A stretch of DNA of 64,000 bases from Trichormus_B sp936914905 (GTDB lineage: Bacteria; Cyanobacteriota; Cyanobacteriia; Cyanobacteriales; Nostocaceae), in assembly GCF_039871975.1 (NCBI RefSeq), contig NZ_JBDPLL010000001.1, one strand, 5' to 3'. The notes below the pieces were generated by a model. It was not told where the DNA came from and made no database searches. It saw only the letters and a program-made list of their open reading frames with translations. Below are positions 45,249 through 54,915 of this stretch, one piece after another (position 1 is the first letter of the stretch; each line of letters opens with the position of its first letter). The translations under genes and the position numbers were made by a program.

Positions 45249-46205
45249 ATGCTCAAAAAAGTAGGTATGATTAGTAGCTATAGATCTCTGGAATCTAGAG
45301 CAGACTGGCTATGGCAACAAACGCCGCATCCATTTGGCACGTGGAGTAATATCCAAATGCAAGCACTAGCAGGAGAACCTGATTTCTTACTAATGTATCA
45401 GTTTGATTTTCCCCAATCTGTAAAACAACTATCTTTGTTAGATCGATTGCGAAAAAGGCAAAAACAACCACAATTCAATATTGATAAACTACTGCGTGAT
45501 GTTAAGAAAGAAAGAGTTATTTACTTATTGAGAGAACCACCTTTAGATGAAATTGTAGAAATTAATAAGTACAATTATCAACAAGCAAAAAATTATTGTG
45601 CCTATATTTCTGGACCAGATAATTTTGCTCCCACTCCAGATTATATGCCTGCGGTTTGGTATCACTCGAACTCGTTTAAGGATTTAAATGAAATGCCATC
45701 TCCAGAAAAGATTGCTATCTGTAGTTGGATTACTTCAGGAATTAACCGTACAGCTAACCATCACCAGCGTTTGAATTTTCTGCAATCTTTACAATCTAGC
45801 GGTATGCAAATTGATTTTTATGGACGTGGTTTAGAAACATTGGTAAAAACCTCAGGAGAACTTGGTAACAAATGGTACGGTATGGCACCATACTACTATA
45901 ATCTAGCAATTGAAAACTATGCTGAAAATGATTGGTATGTGAGTGAAAAACTGTGGGATAGTTTACTAGCTTGGTGTTTACCAATTTACTATGGTGGATC
46001 AGCAGCAGACAAACTATTACCACCCGGTAGTTTTTTAAGATTACCCAGTTTAGATGAAAAAGGTATCGCTTATATTCAAGAAATAACTTCTACGTCTGAT
46101 GCTTGGTATGCTGCCAAAGATGCGATCACAGAAGCTAGAAAAATTATCTTATACAAACTAAATTTACTCAACTGGCTATCAGAATTTGTCACCCAATTTT
46201 CTTAA
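45249..46205 (+). CDS. Glycosyltransferase family 10 (fucosyltransferase-like)
   Basis: 318 aa. The C-terminal half carries the GT10 signature. IDFYGRG and GELGNKWYGM come first, then YYYNLAIENYAENDWYVSEK and LWDSLLAWCLPIYYGG. It corresponds to the alpha-1,3-fucosyltransferase motif with F/Y-x-L-x-x-E-N and the T/S-E-K-L donor-binding part. The N-terminal half is less conserved and would bind the acceptor. The donor is presumably GDP-fucose or a related GDP-sugar, but this is inferred from family only. Placed between the exporter and two DxD-type transferases on the same strand with short gaps (68 and 32 bases), so likely co-transcribed. Confidence 0.82.
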   Translation: MLKKVGMISSYRSLESRADWLWQQTPHPFGTWSNIQMQALAGEPDFLLMYQFDFPQSVKQLSLLDRLRKRQKQPQFNIDKLLRDVKKERVIYLLREPPLDEIVEINKYNYQQAKNYCAYISGPDNFAPTPDYMPAVWYHSNSFKDLNEMPSPEKIAICSWITSGINRTANHHQRLNFLQSLQSSGMQIDFYGRGLETLVKTSGELGNKWYGMAPYYYNLAIENYAENDWYVSEKLWDSLLAWCLPIYYGGSAADKLLPPGSFLRLPSLDEKGIAYIQEITSTSDAWYAAKDAITEARKIILYKLNLLNWLSEFVTQFS

Positions 46206-46237
46206 ATCTACTAGATATAGACTTTGAGAATTTATAT

Positions 46238-47236
46238 ATGAATGGTATTTGTACCCTAGCTAATGATTATGTTTACGACCAACTCATTGCTCTACTCAAC
46301 AGTATAGAGGCGATTTATGGCCAAAGAATGCCTGTATGTATCTATCCTTATGATGAAAATACAGCCAAAATTGCTGCTGAACTTGCTCACCGTTCTCATG
46401 TAAAACTTTACGATCATCAAGATTCGATTCAAAAGTGGGACAAATTTGTTAAAGATATTTGGGATAAGCATCCCACAGCCCAAAAACATTGGCAAAGCAT
46501 AGGCGCAAATAAATACCATCGAGTGGGAACTCATCGCCGTTATTGTGCTTTTGATGCGCCTTTTGATCGCTTTGTTTATATGGATGCTGATATTTTATTA
46601 ATGAGTCCCTTAGATCATATCTTTACTCAGCTAAATCATAATAATTGGGTAGTATATGATTTTCAATTTAAAGATTTATCTCATGTTTACAGCATATCAT
46701 CAACTAAATTGAAAGAATTATTTACTCCAGAAAGATTGCAAACGGAAATTTTCTGTTCTGGTTTTTATGGGTCTAAAAAAGATATGTTTTCTGAACAACA
46801 GCGAGAAATTTTGTTAAACTATTTGCATCAGGGAGAAGGAGAAGTTCTGTATGATATGGCTCCTGACCAAACGATTCTCAATTATATGGTAATGCGATTG
46901 GGTATTCTTAGCTATAATTTTGCCTACACCTTACCTGCTAACAAGGCAACAGGTTGTTCGGTAACTTCCCTGCACTTTGAGAATAGAGATCAAATTCTCT
47001 ATGACAAGGGTAACAGACTCACTTATTTGCATTATATAGGTTTAGCTTCCAAATTATTTAGTCGAGTTTGTACCGGTGAAAATATAGACTTTCCTTACCG
47101 GGATGTTTTCTTGCACTATCGCTATTTACATACACCGGAAGAAAAACCAAAATTTACAACTAAACCTAAACCTTATGATCCTTCTCCTAGTTTAGGTACG
47201 CGAATTTTAAAAAGGTTAGGTTTTGCCAAACAATAG
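46238..47236 (+). CDS. DxD glycosyltransferase-like protein (Npun_R2821/R2823-type), copy 1
   Basis: 332 aa. The N-terminus (NGICTLANDYVYDQLIALLN, SIEAIYGQRMPVCIYPYDEN) looks like a GT-A fold, with a metal-binding D-x-D in DRFVYMDADILLMSPLDHIF (about residue 117). SGFYGSKKDMF, then MAPDQTILNYMVM and a C-terminal LHYIGLASKLF with a late His follow, in the GT8-like order. It is related along its length to the next gene, with shared ALLNSI, YDxxY, DADI/DTDI, GSKK, DQxIxNYM and LHxxG motifs. I recall this as the Npun_R2821/Npun_R2823 family of unknown specificity. Confidence 0.75.
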   Translation: MNGICTLANDYVYDQLIALLNSIEAIYGQRMPVCIYPYDENTAKIAAELAHRSHVKLYDHQDSIQKWDKFVKDIWDKHPTAQKHWQSIGANKYHRVGTHRRYCAFDAPFDRFVYMDADILLMSPLDHIFTQLNHNNWVVYDFQFKDLSHVYSISSTKLKELFTPERLQTEIFCSGFYGSKKDMFSEQQREILLNYLHQGEGEVLYDMAPDQTILNYMVMRLGILSYNFAYTLPANKATGCSVTSLHFENRDQILYDKGNRLTYLHYIGLASKLFSRVCTGENIDFPYRDVFLHYRYLHTPEEKPKFTTKPKPYDPSPSLGTRILKRLGFAKQ

Positions 47237-47248
47237 AGGGTTATGCTC

Positions 47249-48217
47249 ATGAACAGGGGAATTTATATCATTGGTAATGACAAAGTAATAGACCAAGCGA
47301 TCGCACTACTCAATAGCATACGATTGCATGATACTGATACCTCTATCGTAATGATTCCTTACGATGATCATTATCACAATATTGCAGACACTCTCAGTCA
47401 CAATTATGGCGTGAAAATCTATGAAGACTTAGATTTTATCGACCGTCTTTCCCAAGAATTATGCAAGATTTTTGGAGACCATTTCTTTGCGCGTCCTAAT
47501 CAATTTCGTAAACAGGCTTGCTGGTGTGGACCATTTGATGAGTTCTTGTATATTGACACGGATATTGTTGTCTTCGAAAAAATTATTGATAGTCTTAACT
47601 ATTTAAAGACCGCAGACTTTATTTATTGTGATTACCAACATTTAGGAGGTATTAAAAACGTTTTTAGTCCCAAATTTATAGAAGATCAACTATTTACCAA
47701 AGATGAAGTTGAGGCAATTTTTAACGGTGGTTTTTGGGGATCTAAGAAGAACCTAATTTCTGAAAAAGAATTGTATGAAATTTTTAGTGAATGTGCGGCA
47801 AACACAGAGTATTTTGATTTTTCTGAAAAAACTTCAGATCAACCAATTATTAACTATATGTTATTAAAGCGAATTCCCAACCGCTTTAATATTGTGCGTC
47901 GAGAAGGTAAAGCACCAGGAAGTTGGGCGGGAACTCCTCATTTTCAAAATCGAGGAAACGTCCTGTTTGATCCGACAGTAAATCAAACTTTACAATATCT
48001 TCACTGGGCTGGTATTAAAATTGAACCCGGTTGTCCCTATTGGGAAACTTGGGAACATTATCGTAATTTAAATCCAGCCTTACCAACTACAGGTATACCC
48101 GCACGTGTACAGAAAAGTAAATGGCAGCAAATGTTAGATATTTTCAAAAAGTTAGGCCAAATTGAACCTAAATCGTCAAAATTCAGGAATAAATCCATAG
48201 ATTTACAAGGAATTTAA
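47249..48217 (+). CDS. DxD glycosyltransferase-like protein (Npun_R2821/R2823-type), copy 2
   Basis: 322 aa, paralogue of the preceding gene. GIYIIGNDKVIDQAIALLNS starts it. FDEFLYIDTDIVVFEKIIDS contains the DxD. NGGFWGSKKNLISEKELYEI, SDQPIINYMLLKRIPNRF and LQYLHWAGIKIEPGCPYWET follow, where the late HxxG of GT8-type enzymes is kept. The ATG at 47249 is better than the one at 47243 because AGAGGG lies 8 bases upstream of it and only 2 from the first. The 12-base spacing to the previous stop points to translational coupling. Last gene of the cluster. Confidence 0.75.
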   Translation: MNRGIYIIGNDKVIDQAIALLNSIRLHDTDTSIVMIPYDDHYHNIADTLSHNYGVKIYEDLDFIDRLSQELCKIFGDHFFARPNQFRKQACWCGPFDEFLYIDTDIVVFEKIIDSLNYLKTADFIYCDYQHLGGIKNVFSPKFIEDQLFTKDEVEAIFNGGFWGSKKNLISEKELYEIFSECAANTEYFDFSEKTSDQPIINYMLLKRIPNRFNIVRREGKAPGSWAGTPHFQNRGNVLFDPTVNQTLQYLHWAGIKIEPGCPYWETWEHYRNLNPALPTTGIPARVQKSKWQQMLDIFKKLGQIEPKSSKFRNKSIDLQGI

Positions 48218-48327
48218 ACTCTTACTACAGGTAGTTAACTTAGGAAGTCATAAAATGAAAATTACTTACTAAGATCCTAGATTTTACCTGTATAAATGCT
48301 AATTAGTTTGGTTAGATTAATTGCTGC

Positions 48328-48702
48328 TTAAGACCAAGAATCTAAATCAAGAGATTGCATTCCCCGAATGCTAACAAATTCCAGTAAACTTCCCAACTGC
48401 AACCAAATAAATAAACAAGTTAGTAAACTCAGCGGTAAACCCACACCTAAAGCTAGAGGAGAGGGAAAGCCAAATATTTCTAACCCAGAATACATAAATA
48501 AACAAATACCTACTGTAATGCCAATAAATGGCACCAACAATTGTTTTAAGGAGGAACTAGATTTTATAGGTTCTTTGTTAACACTTGGCCATTTCTGGAT
48601 AATTACTTGCAAAGTGCCAGATAAGGCTAAACCACAAGTTAATGCTGTAAGAAATCCCACTATAAGTAAGACGTAAGGTGGTTGCAGAGGATAATAGTAC
48701 AT
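48328..48702 (-). CDS. Conserved cyanobacterial membrane protein, unknown function
   Basis: 124 aa with four hydrophobic segments: PPYVLLIVGFLTALTCGLAL, LLVPFIGITVGICLFMYS, PLALGVGLPLSLLTCLFIWL and an amphipathic end LGSLLEFVSIRG. It has no charged catalytic motif and I do not recognise a named family. It ends 111 bases from the 3' end of the glycan cluster (convergent) and is followed upstream on the same strand by the ABC1-type kinase gene after 22 bases, which suggests an operon with that gene. Confidence 0.65.
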   Translation of the reverse strand: MYYYPLQPPYVLLIVGFLTALTCGLALSGTLQVIIQKWPSVNKEPIKSSSSLKQLLVPFIGITVGICLFMYSGLEIFGFPSPLALGVGLPLSLLTCLFIWLQLGSLLEFVSIRGMQSLDLDSWS

Positions 48703-48724
48703 GAAAATCCTGATTGTTATTAAA

Positions 48725-50449
48725 TTAGTTTTGACTTGGTGACTGGTTATTAGTAAAGGAAATCAAAGAAGTAGCTTTTGGCAGAATAGCTGCTACACCT
48801 TCTCTAGATAACTCCGTAAAAATCCCGATCGCTACATTTAATAACCAATTTGGTGGTAGGTCATCTTTAACTAAGTTCCACAGTCGTTGTACTTCGTCGG
48901 TGTGCAAACGATCATCGTCAGTTAGAGCAAGTACCAACTGACGACGGAGAAATTTACCTTCTTCAGATAGCAAGAATTGTAATCCCATTTTTGCTGTAGG
49001 TAAAACATCAAATTCTACATCAGTACGAGCGATGGAAATTAGATTCTCTAACCTCTGCCATTGGAATTTGCTATCTTTAAATAATACATTGAGTAAGCGC
49101 CGTCTTAATGCTAGAGATTCTCCTGTTAGTAACCGTCGTGCTATGTAGGGATAACCTATTTCTACAATTTTAAAATTGGGGTTGAGGCTGAGAGCAATAC
49201 CTTCCTGTGTCACTAAGGAGCGAATAATTAAGGCAAACTTGGCGGGAACTCGGAAGGGATATTCATACATCAATTCCGAGAATTCATCAGTAATAGTTTT
49301 GAAGTTAAAATCCTTGACATTCTTACCTATGGCATTTCCCAGCACTGCTTCTAATGCAGGCACAACTGGGGTAATATTCGTAGCTGGAGAGAGAAAGCCA
49401 AGTTTTACAAAGTCTTCGGCTAAGTCGGTGTAATCTTTATTGACAAGATGTACTAAGGCATCTACTAATGTTTCCTTGGTAGTTTCTTCTAGTTGATCCA
49501 TCATGCCAAAGTCGATGTAAGCTATCCGACCATCCGTAACGGCAAATAAATTACCTGGATGGGGATCGGCATGGAAGAAGCCATGTTCTAACAGTTGTTG
49601 TAAACCAGAGGTAACTCCGATCTGGATGATTGTTTCAGGATCTAAACCTGCTTGGCGTATGCTTTGCGTATCTGTAAGTTTAAAGCCGTTAATCCATTCT
49701 AAGGTTAAAACCCGGGTACTGCTATAACGCCAATAGATAGACGGAACTTTGACTTGGGGGTCGTTGCGGAAGTTGGTAGCAAATTTTTCTGCATTACGAC
49801 CTTCATTAATGTAATCAATTTCTTCAAATAATTTTGTGCCAAACTCATCTACAATTAATGTCAGATCGTGGCCGAGATTGAGGGGTAACCAAGGAGTTAG
49901 CCAACTAGCAGCCCAACGCATTAAATACAAGTCCCGTGTGATCACTAGACGCAGGTTAGGGCGTTGCACTTTGACAGCGACTTCTTCTCCACTGATGAGA
50001 CGACCTCGATATACTTGACCCAAACTAGCAGCTGCTACAGGTTGGGGTGATAGTTCGCTAAATATCTCGTCAGTGGATTGTTCTAGTTCTGTTTCAATGA
50101 TATGTTGCGCTAATTTATAGTCGAAGGGTGGTAACTGATCTTGCAACTTCACTAGTTCTACTAAAAAGTCTTTGCGGATTAAGTCTGGTCGGGTGGAGAG
50201 AGCTTGACCTACTTTAATGAAAGTGGGTCCTAAGTGGGTGAGCAGTTCTCGCAATTGGGTGGCTCGTTTTCCCTGATTCTGCTCAACTTGATTTTGCCAT
50301 TCATCCCACTTGAGACTGAGTATAAAGCTTGCACAGGATAAGATTATTCTCAGTAGTCTGCCCCAAGCTAACCAGGGACGGTAACGGTAGTAACGAGCAA
50401 TCACATCTGGATTATACTGCTGTAGTTGAGCAGGTTGATACTGACCCAC
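48725..50449 (-). CDS. ABC1/UbiB-family atypical kinase
   Basis: 574 aa. After the N-terminal helical KxGQ-type motif (TFIKVGQALSTRPDLIRKDF) comes the kinase-like core. It has the Ala-rich loop AAASLGQVYRGRLISGEEVA replacing the glycine-rich loop and the Lys in VAVKVQRPNLR. HGFFHADPHPGNLFAVTDGR is catalytic and AYIDFGMM is the DFG-like motif. C-terminal hydrophobic helices may anchor it. The family supports quinone (plastoquinone/tocopherol/ubiquinone-type) metabolism as an ATPase rather than as a protein kinase; several paralogues exist in cyanobacteria. Start is GTG at 50449. Confidence 0.92.
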   Translation of the reverse strand: MGQYQPAQLQQYNPDVIARYYRYRPWLAWGRLLRIILSCASFILSLKWDEWQNQVEQNQGKRATQLRELLTHLGPTFIKVGQALSTRPDLIRKDFLVELVKLQDQLPPFDYKLAQHIIETELEQSTDEIFSELSPQPVAAASLGQVYRGRLISGEEVAVKVQRPNLRLVITRDLYLMRWAASWLTPWLPLNLGHDLTLIVDEFGTKLFEEIDYINEGRNAEKFATNFRNDPQVKVPSIYWRYSSTRVLTLEWINGFKLTDTQSIRQAGLDPETIIQIGVTSGLQQLLEHGFFHADPHPGNLFAVTDGRIAYIDFGMMDQLEETTKETLVDALVHLVNKDYTDLAEDFVKLGFLSPATNITPVVPALEAVLGNAIGKNVKDFNFKTITDEFSELMYEYPFRVPAKFALIIRSLVTQEGIALSLNPNFKIVEIGYPYIARRLLTGESLALRRRLLNVLFKDSKFQWQRLENLISIARTDVEFDVLPTAKMGLQFLLSEEGKFLRRQLVLALTDDDRLHTDEVQRLWNLVKDDLPPNWLLNVAIGIFTELSREGVAAILPKATSLISFTNNQSPSQN

Positions 50450-51130
50450 GCCTTTATTTACCTCTTCAACTGGGAACTTTACAATTTTGGGTGCTAGTTT
50501 TTTTAGCTACAAGCTGGTTGATATTCAAGATTTTTAAGTGGAGTAGTGAGCTTCTTTTTGTTTTAGCTACAAGAAAGAATTACGCTTTACTTATTCCTAG
50601 ATATTCTAGTGTAATAAATAAGGGAAACTAAGAGGATCTTTAGTGCCTAGAGTTCTTTATCTTTTTCTTAATTATACTTCATAAAAGTACAAAGTCTTAT
50701 CTTATGAGTAGACTATTTTATATTTTCTTAATATTTCGGTTCCAACGTCATACAGTGTACTATCTTAATGTAATTGCTTTTATTGCATTGAACTTCAATA
50801 CGCACAGCTAAGTTAAGCAGAGCTATAGCTCTTAGTACTAGCTAATCACGTTATTTCAAGGTTAGGTAGTAATTACCTGTATAGAGTCTAGAACCTATAC
50901 TTCACAAGTAATCCCATTTCTACTAAGATCATCTAAGATCATCTCGCTATGATACCTTGAAACACAATAGAATGGACTTATATCTGAAATTTCTGGACTA
51001 AGATGATACTAACTTATTTATAATTTTATCTAGTAACCTCTTATATTTACCTATACAGCTTTAAACTAAGTAAGGTTTGCAAAAATAGTTTCCTAACTTA
51101 ATGAACTCAGTTAACAGGTCAGCGTGTAAG
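50450..51130. other. Long AT-rich intergenic region
   Basis: About 680 bases. 50455-50631 gives a hydrophobic accidental-looking frame (FWVLVFLATSWLIFKIF) without start or relatives I can name. A CTAAGATCATCT duplication lies near 50922-50945. No RNA gene seen. Confidence 0.4.
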
Positions 51131-52062
51131 AGCTATCACGAAATATCTAATAGTAGATAGAATAAACGATATCGCTTGGCAAGCTCACCAAGGTAGTGTT
51201 GCGGCAATTATTCAACTATTGCAATTATTCAACTATTGAATGAAACACTAGTTATTTCTAGTATCAGAACTGGAGCTATTGTCGCAGATGGTGTCTTACA
51301 ACTTTTGTGTGAAGCAGCTACAGAAGAGGAACTTGATCAATCTACCTTAGTGTAAGAAGTTCAGCAAATTCTCAATTTAACTGCACTGCGTAATATTCGC
51401 ACAGTCAATATTAACTCTAGAATTGTCAGGGAAGAATAATTCTTATGGTTGGAGGGAATCAATCATCATCGCGCTAGTCAATTACTGTGTTCACAAGAAA
51501 TTACTCTCTCTCAGCGTGGTCTTTTCAAGCAATTAGTCCAAGACTTAAAAGCAGTTTATTCTGAATACAGAAAACAGATTGTCCCTAAGTCTCGACCTCT
51601 ACTAACTAACAAATATAAAGATATAATTCCAGTTGGAAAATTGGTGGTAGCAGCCCTGGATCAGGCATAATTATTTTATTGTTTAGTCAAGTTGATTCTC
51701 CTTTAGGAAAGGCACTTAAGAATAAGTTCTCTTTGGATGTTTCACTATCTTTGCAAACAACAAACAAAATTAAATCATCAAGAGATGATCTTGGTGATAG
51801 GAAAAGTTGTTCTAATCCCGCAAATAATTCATTTGTAGATGCTGTTAGGCATGCTAACCAGGCTGCTATCACTTTAACTTAGTGATGGGAATTAGCTACT
51901 ATATGGTAAAGAGCTTCTGATCTGATGAATCAAGTTCCTGCTGAACATAGTCGTTATCAAGAAGCTCACACTAGAACTAAATTATACGGGTAATATATAT
52001 ACTGGAATAGCACAAAAAGAAGCAGAAGAAGCAAATCAATTCCTGCCGGAAATTAACGCTTA
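51131..52062 (+). pseudogene. Conserved cyanobacterial membrane protein, heavily decayed
   Basis: Successive frames give VDRINDIAWQAHQGSVAAII, IRTGAIVADGVLQLLCEAAT, EEELDQSTLV, then NLTALRNIRTVNINSRIV and LWLEGINHHRASQLLCSQEI. After more stops come NSFVDAVRHANQAA and LMNQVPAEHSRYQEAHTR. The order (N-terminal helical domain, missing membrane helix, C-terminal WxxAxxLM..VP....YQEA unit) matches a common cyanobacterial protein of unknown function, which I recall only by pattern. At least six stops or shifts and an apparent internal deletion show it is dead. Confidence 0.5.
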
Positions 52063-52384
52063 AAAAATCTAATCTAGATTAACACATGTTATGTGTAGAA
52101 ACACTTCATTAAATGTCTCTACTAACTATGTAGGGCTTGCTGATAGCGTAGCGTGGTGTTAAGACTTAGAATAAGCCATATAAATGGAAAACCTGCACTA
52201 ATCAATAGTGAAAGGGTTATTTAAGGTAGATAAGATGTAGGAAATAAGCCTTGATACTATGAAAACTCAAACACTTTTTCAGATTCTATATTATTCTAAA
52301 TCCTCCTCTTCTTTCTTCTGACTATTGACTCCTAACTCCTAATGGTCATGAACAACTTTTTCAGCAACCGCTATGTAATTTCAA
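52063..52384. other. Intergenic spacer, no gene seen
   Basis: Contains a HIP-poor AT-rich spacer with an interspersed GCTTGCTGATAGCGTAGCGTG-type fragment near 52136. Nothing codes. Confidence 0.4.
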
Positions 52385-53347
52385 TTAAATACTCATTTCT
52401 AACATCCGTTGGATGGGACGGAGTGCTGCAACTCGAATTTCCTCAGACATGGTAATTTCTGGGGTAAGATTTTTCATGGCTAAATACAGCTTTTCTAAAG
52501 TATTCAAATGCATGAATGGACATTCATTACAGTTACAGTTATTTTCAGGTGGTGCAGGAATAAAGTGTTTGTGAGGTGCGAGTTTTTGCATCTGGTGGAT
52601 GATGCCTGGCTCTGTAGCTACAATGAATTCTTTTGCAGGGCTTTTCTGACAATAATTGAGTAAGGCTGCTGTGGACCCGATGTAGTTGGCGTGGCGCAAA
52701 ACACTAGTTTCACATTCTGGGTGTGCGATTACTTCGGCTTCATCATGTATAGTTTTTAACTGGACAATTTTCTTTTCGGAGAAGGTTTCATGAACTATAC
52801 AGCTACCTTGCCATAACAACATATCTCGTCCAGTTTGCTGGATTACATACCGTCCTAGATTTTTATCAGGTGCAAAAATGATGGGCTGTTCTTTGGGTAT
52901 TTGCTGAACAATTTTTACCGCGTTGGAACTGGTGCAGATAATATCGCTCATAGCTTTAATTTCCCCAGAGCAGTTAATGTAGGAAATTACCAGATGATCA
53001 GGATTTGCAGCTTTCAAAGCTCTAAATTCATCAGGAGGACAACTGTCTGCTAAAGAACACCCCGCATTTAAGTCTGGTAACAATACTAATTTGTCAGGGT
53101 TAAGAATCTTTGCGGTTTCGGCCATAAAGTGAACACCAGCAAATACAATAACATCGGCGTTAGTTTGGGCTGCTGCCTTTGCTAGTTGTAAGGAATCGCC
53201 AATAAAGTCAGCGATATCTTGAATATCTGGGTCTTGATAATAATGTGCCAATATGACCGCGTTGAGTTTCTGCCTTAAATCCTCAATCGCGGTAAATAAA
53301 TCTAGTGGTAGTATACTTGGTTTTTGAGCAAGTGTAGTTGTAAACAC
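52385..53347 (-). CDS. nadA: Quinolinate synthase
   Basis: [4Fe-4S] enzyme that condenses iminoaspartate with dihydroxyacetone phosphate to quinolinate in NAD synthesis. 320 aa. It has AVILAHYYQDPDIQDIADFI, GDSLQLAKAA, VIFAGVHFMAETAKILNPDK and the cluster cysteines in YINCSGEIKAMSD, HPECETSVL and NCNECPFMHLN. HxE is in GSCIVHETFS. All three cluster ligands are present. The ATG at 53347 begins 35 residues before the first conserved block, normal for cyanobacteria. Confidence 0.96.
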   Translation of the reverse strand: MFTTTLAQKPSILPLDLFTAIEDLRQKLNAVILAHYYQDPDIQDIADFIGDSLQLAKAAAQTNADVIVFAGVHFMAETAKILNPDKLVLLPDLNAGCSLADSCPPDEFRALKAANPDHLVISYINCSGEIKAMSDIICTSSNAVKIVQQIPKEQPIIFAPDKNLGRYVIQQTGRDMLLWQGSCIVHETFSEKKIVQLKTIHDEAEVIAHPECETSVLRHANYIGSTAALLNYCQKSPAKEFIVATEPGIIHQMQKLAPHKHFIPAPPENNCNCNECPFMHLNTLEKLYLAMKNLTPEITMSEEIRVAALRPIQRMLEMSI

Positions 53348-53705
53348 AGTTAGAAGTTGCTTTTAGCCGTAAATAATGACTTCGAAATAATGATTTGGTG
53401 AGTTGAAGAATCAGGGAGTTATCAGATTTTGCAGAAGTAGAGGTTTTGCAATAGGAAATCTCCACCAATATGAGACTTCCTTCCTGATTGGTAGCTAGAG
53501 TAGCTAGAATTTAAGTTCTTCTAAGAACGTATAAAATTTATAACTACGGAAGTCCTAAACTTCTGTATTCCTTGATTCAATTATAGTAGTTTTTACCATT
53601 GAATTATAGTAACTATTACCAAAAAAAAGAAGATTTATGTTCGCAATCAATGTCCAAATTCGGCGGAGTTTCATATCCTGGAGATATATGGCTTTTTAAA
53701 GTGGC
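53348..53705. other. Divergent intergenic region nadA / phosphoesterase
   Basis: 358 AT-rich bases. A TTATAGTA element is duplicated near 53580-53608. No gene or terminator visible; promoters for both neighbours presumably lie here. Confidence 0.35.
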
Positions 53706-54608
53706 ATGACCAGTCAAGAAACTCAATTAACTCTTAAAATTGCTGTAGTTGGCGATGTTCACGATCAATGGGAAGTAGAAGATGGTTTAGCACTCAAGCA
53801 TTTGGGTGTTGATTTAGTGTTGTTTGTGGGGGATTTTGGGAATGAGTCGGTAGAAGTGGTGCGGGTGATCGCCTCTCTGGACATTCCTAAAGCTGCTGTA
53901 ATGGGAAACCATGATGCTTGGTATTCTGCTACTGAATGGGGAAGAAAAAAGTGTCCCTACGATAGAATGAAGGAAGACTGGTTGCAAAAACAGATAGATT
54001 TACTAGGTCTTGCCCATGTTAGTTACAGCAAGTTAGATTTCCCAGAGTGGAATTTAACAGTGGTGGGAGGTCGTCCTTTTACCTGGGGTGGCCACGAGTG
54101 GAGATTTGCAGATATCTGTACAGAACGCTATGGTACTTCCTGCTTGGAAGAGTCCGCTGAAAAAATCTTTCAGGTAGTGAAAAGTGCAGCTTGTGAGAAT
54201 ATTATCTTTCTAGGACATAATGGACCAAGTGGTTTAGGTGATCGTCCAGATGACCCCTGTGGGAAAGATTGGCATCCTGTAGGTGGTGACTTTGGTGATC
54301 CAGACTTAGCTGAAGCCATTTCCTTATCTCTCAACATAGGAAAAACTATTCCCTTAGTTACCTTTGGTCACATGCACCGCACCCTCCGCTATACTAAGAA
54401 GACGCAAAGAAGGGCTGTGTTTAGAAGTCCAGAAGGAATCATCTACCTAAATGCAGCTAATGTACCCCGAATTATCGAAACAGATGGCGTAAAATTACGG
54501 AATTTTTCCCTAGTTTCCCTAGAAGGGAGTGTGGTGACAAAGGCTTCTGCGATTTGGGTTAGTAATGACTTCCAAATGGTATCAGAAGAACTTCTTTATA
54601 ATTCTTAA
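53706..54608 (+). CDS. Metallophosphoesterase, TIGR04168-type
   Basis: 300 aa. Calcineurin-like fold with all metal motifs: AVVGDVHDQWE, LVLFVGDFGNE, AVMGNHDAWY, FLGHNGPSGLGDRP and TFGHMHRTLRY. Cyanobacterial and plastid homologues of the TIGR04168 subfamily have no settled substrate. ATG 53706 follows an A/T-rich leader. It is followed 80 bases downstream by tRNA-Ser on the same strand. Confidence 0.88.
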   Translation: MTSQETQLTLKIAVVGDVHDQWEVEDGLALKHLGVDLVLFVGDFGNESVEVVRVIASLDIPKAAVMGNHDAWYSATEWGRKKCPYDRMKEDWLQKQIDLLGLAHVSYSKLDFPEWNLTVVGGRPFTWGGHEWRFADICTERYGTSCLEESAEKIFQVVKSAACENIIFLGHNGPSGLGDRPDDPCGKDWHPVGGDFGDPDLAEAISLSLNIGKTIPLVTFGHMHRTLRYTKKTQRRAVFRSPEGIIYLNAANVPRIIETDGVKLRNFSLVSLEGSVVTKASAIWVSNDFQMVSEELLYNS

Positions 54609-54688
54609 GCTTCAGTGGTGCAGTCTATCTAATTATAGGTTATCATTTTATCTGTCAGTTTTATGTCCAAAACCCTCACAGATAATTT

Positions 54689-54776
54689 GGAGAGGTGGCA
54701 GAGTGGTCGATTGCGTCCGACTTGAAATCGGATGAGGCTAATAAAACCTCCGGGAGTTCGAATCTCCCCCTCTCCG
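54689..54776 (+). tRNA. tRNA-Ser (anticodon TGA)
   Basis: 88 bases fold as a class II tRNA. The acceptor stem GGAGAGG pairs with CCTCTCC, with discriminator G at 54776. The D-arm is GGCAGAGTGGTCGA, the anticodon loop CTTGAAA has TGA, the variable arm is long as in tRNA-Ser, and the T-arm has GTTCGAATC. CCA is not encoded. Confidence 0.95.
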
Positions 54777-54781
54777 TTGAA

Positions 54782-54824
54782 AAAACTAACAATTTCTCAT
54801 AGGATTTGAGAAATTGTTAGTTTT
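54782..54824 (+). terminator. Terminator after tRNA-Ser
   Basis: An 18-base perfect stem (54782-54799 with 54807-54824), 7-base loop, beginning 5 bases after the tRNA. Its 3' arm ends in TTTT. Confidence 0.9.
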
Positions 54825-54915
54825 AATATAAATAATGGCTGACATTTCATTTTTTCTTGCTTAGTACCTCTTGAATTATTCAAGTTAGGAAGAACTATTT
54901 ATCAGCACACCCTAA

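Noticed and set aside
50329..50631. 100-codon plus-strand frame with hydrophobic end
   Set aside because: First half is antisense to the ABC1 kinase gene; second half has no relatives I know. Left as intergenic.
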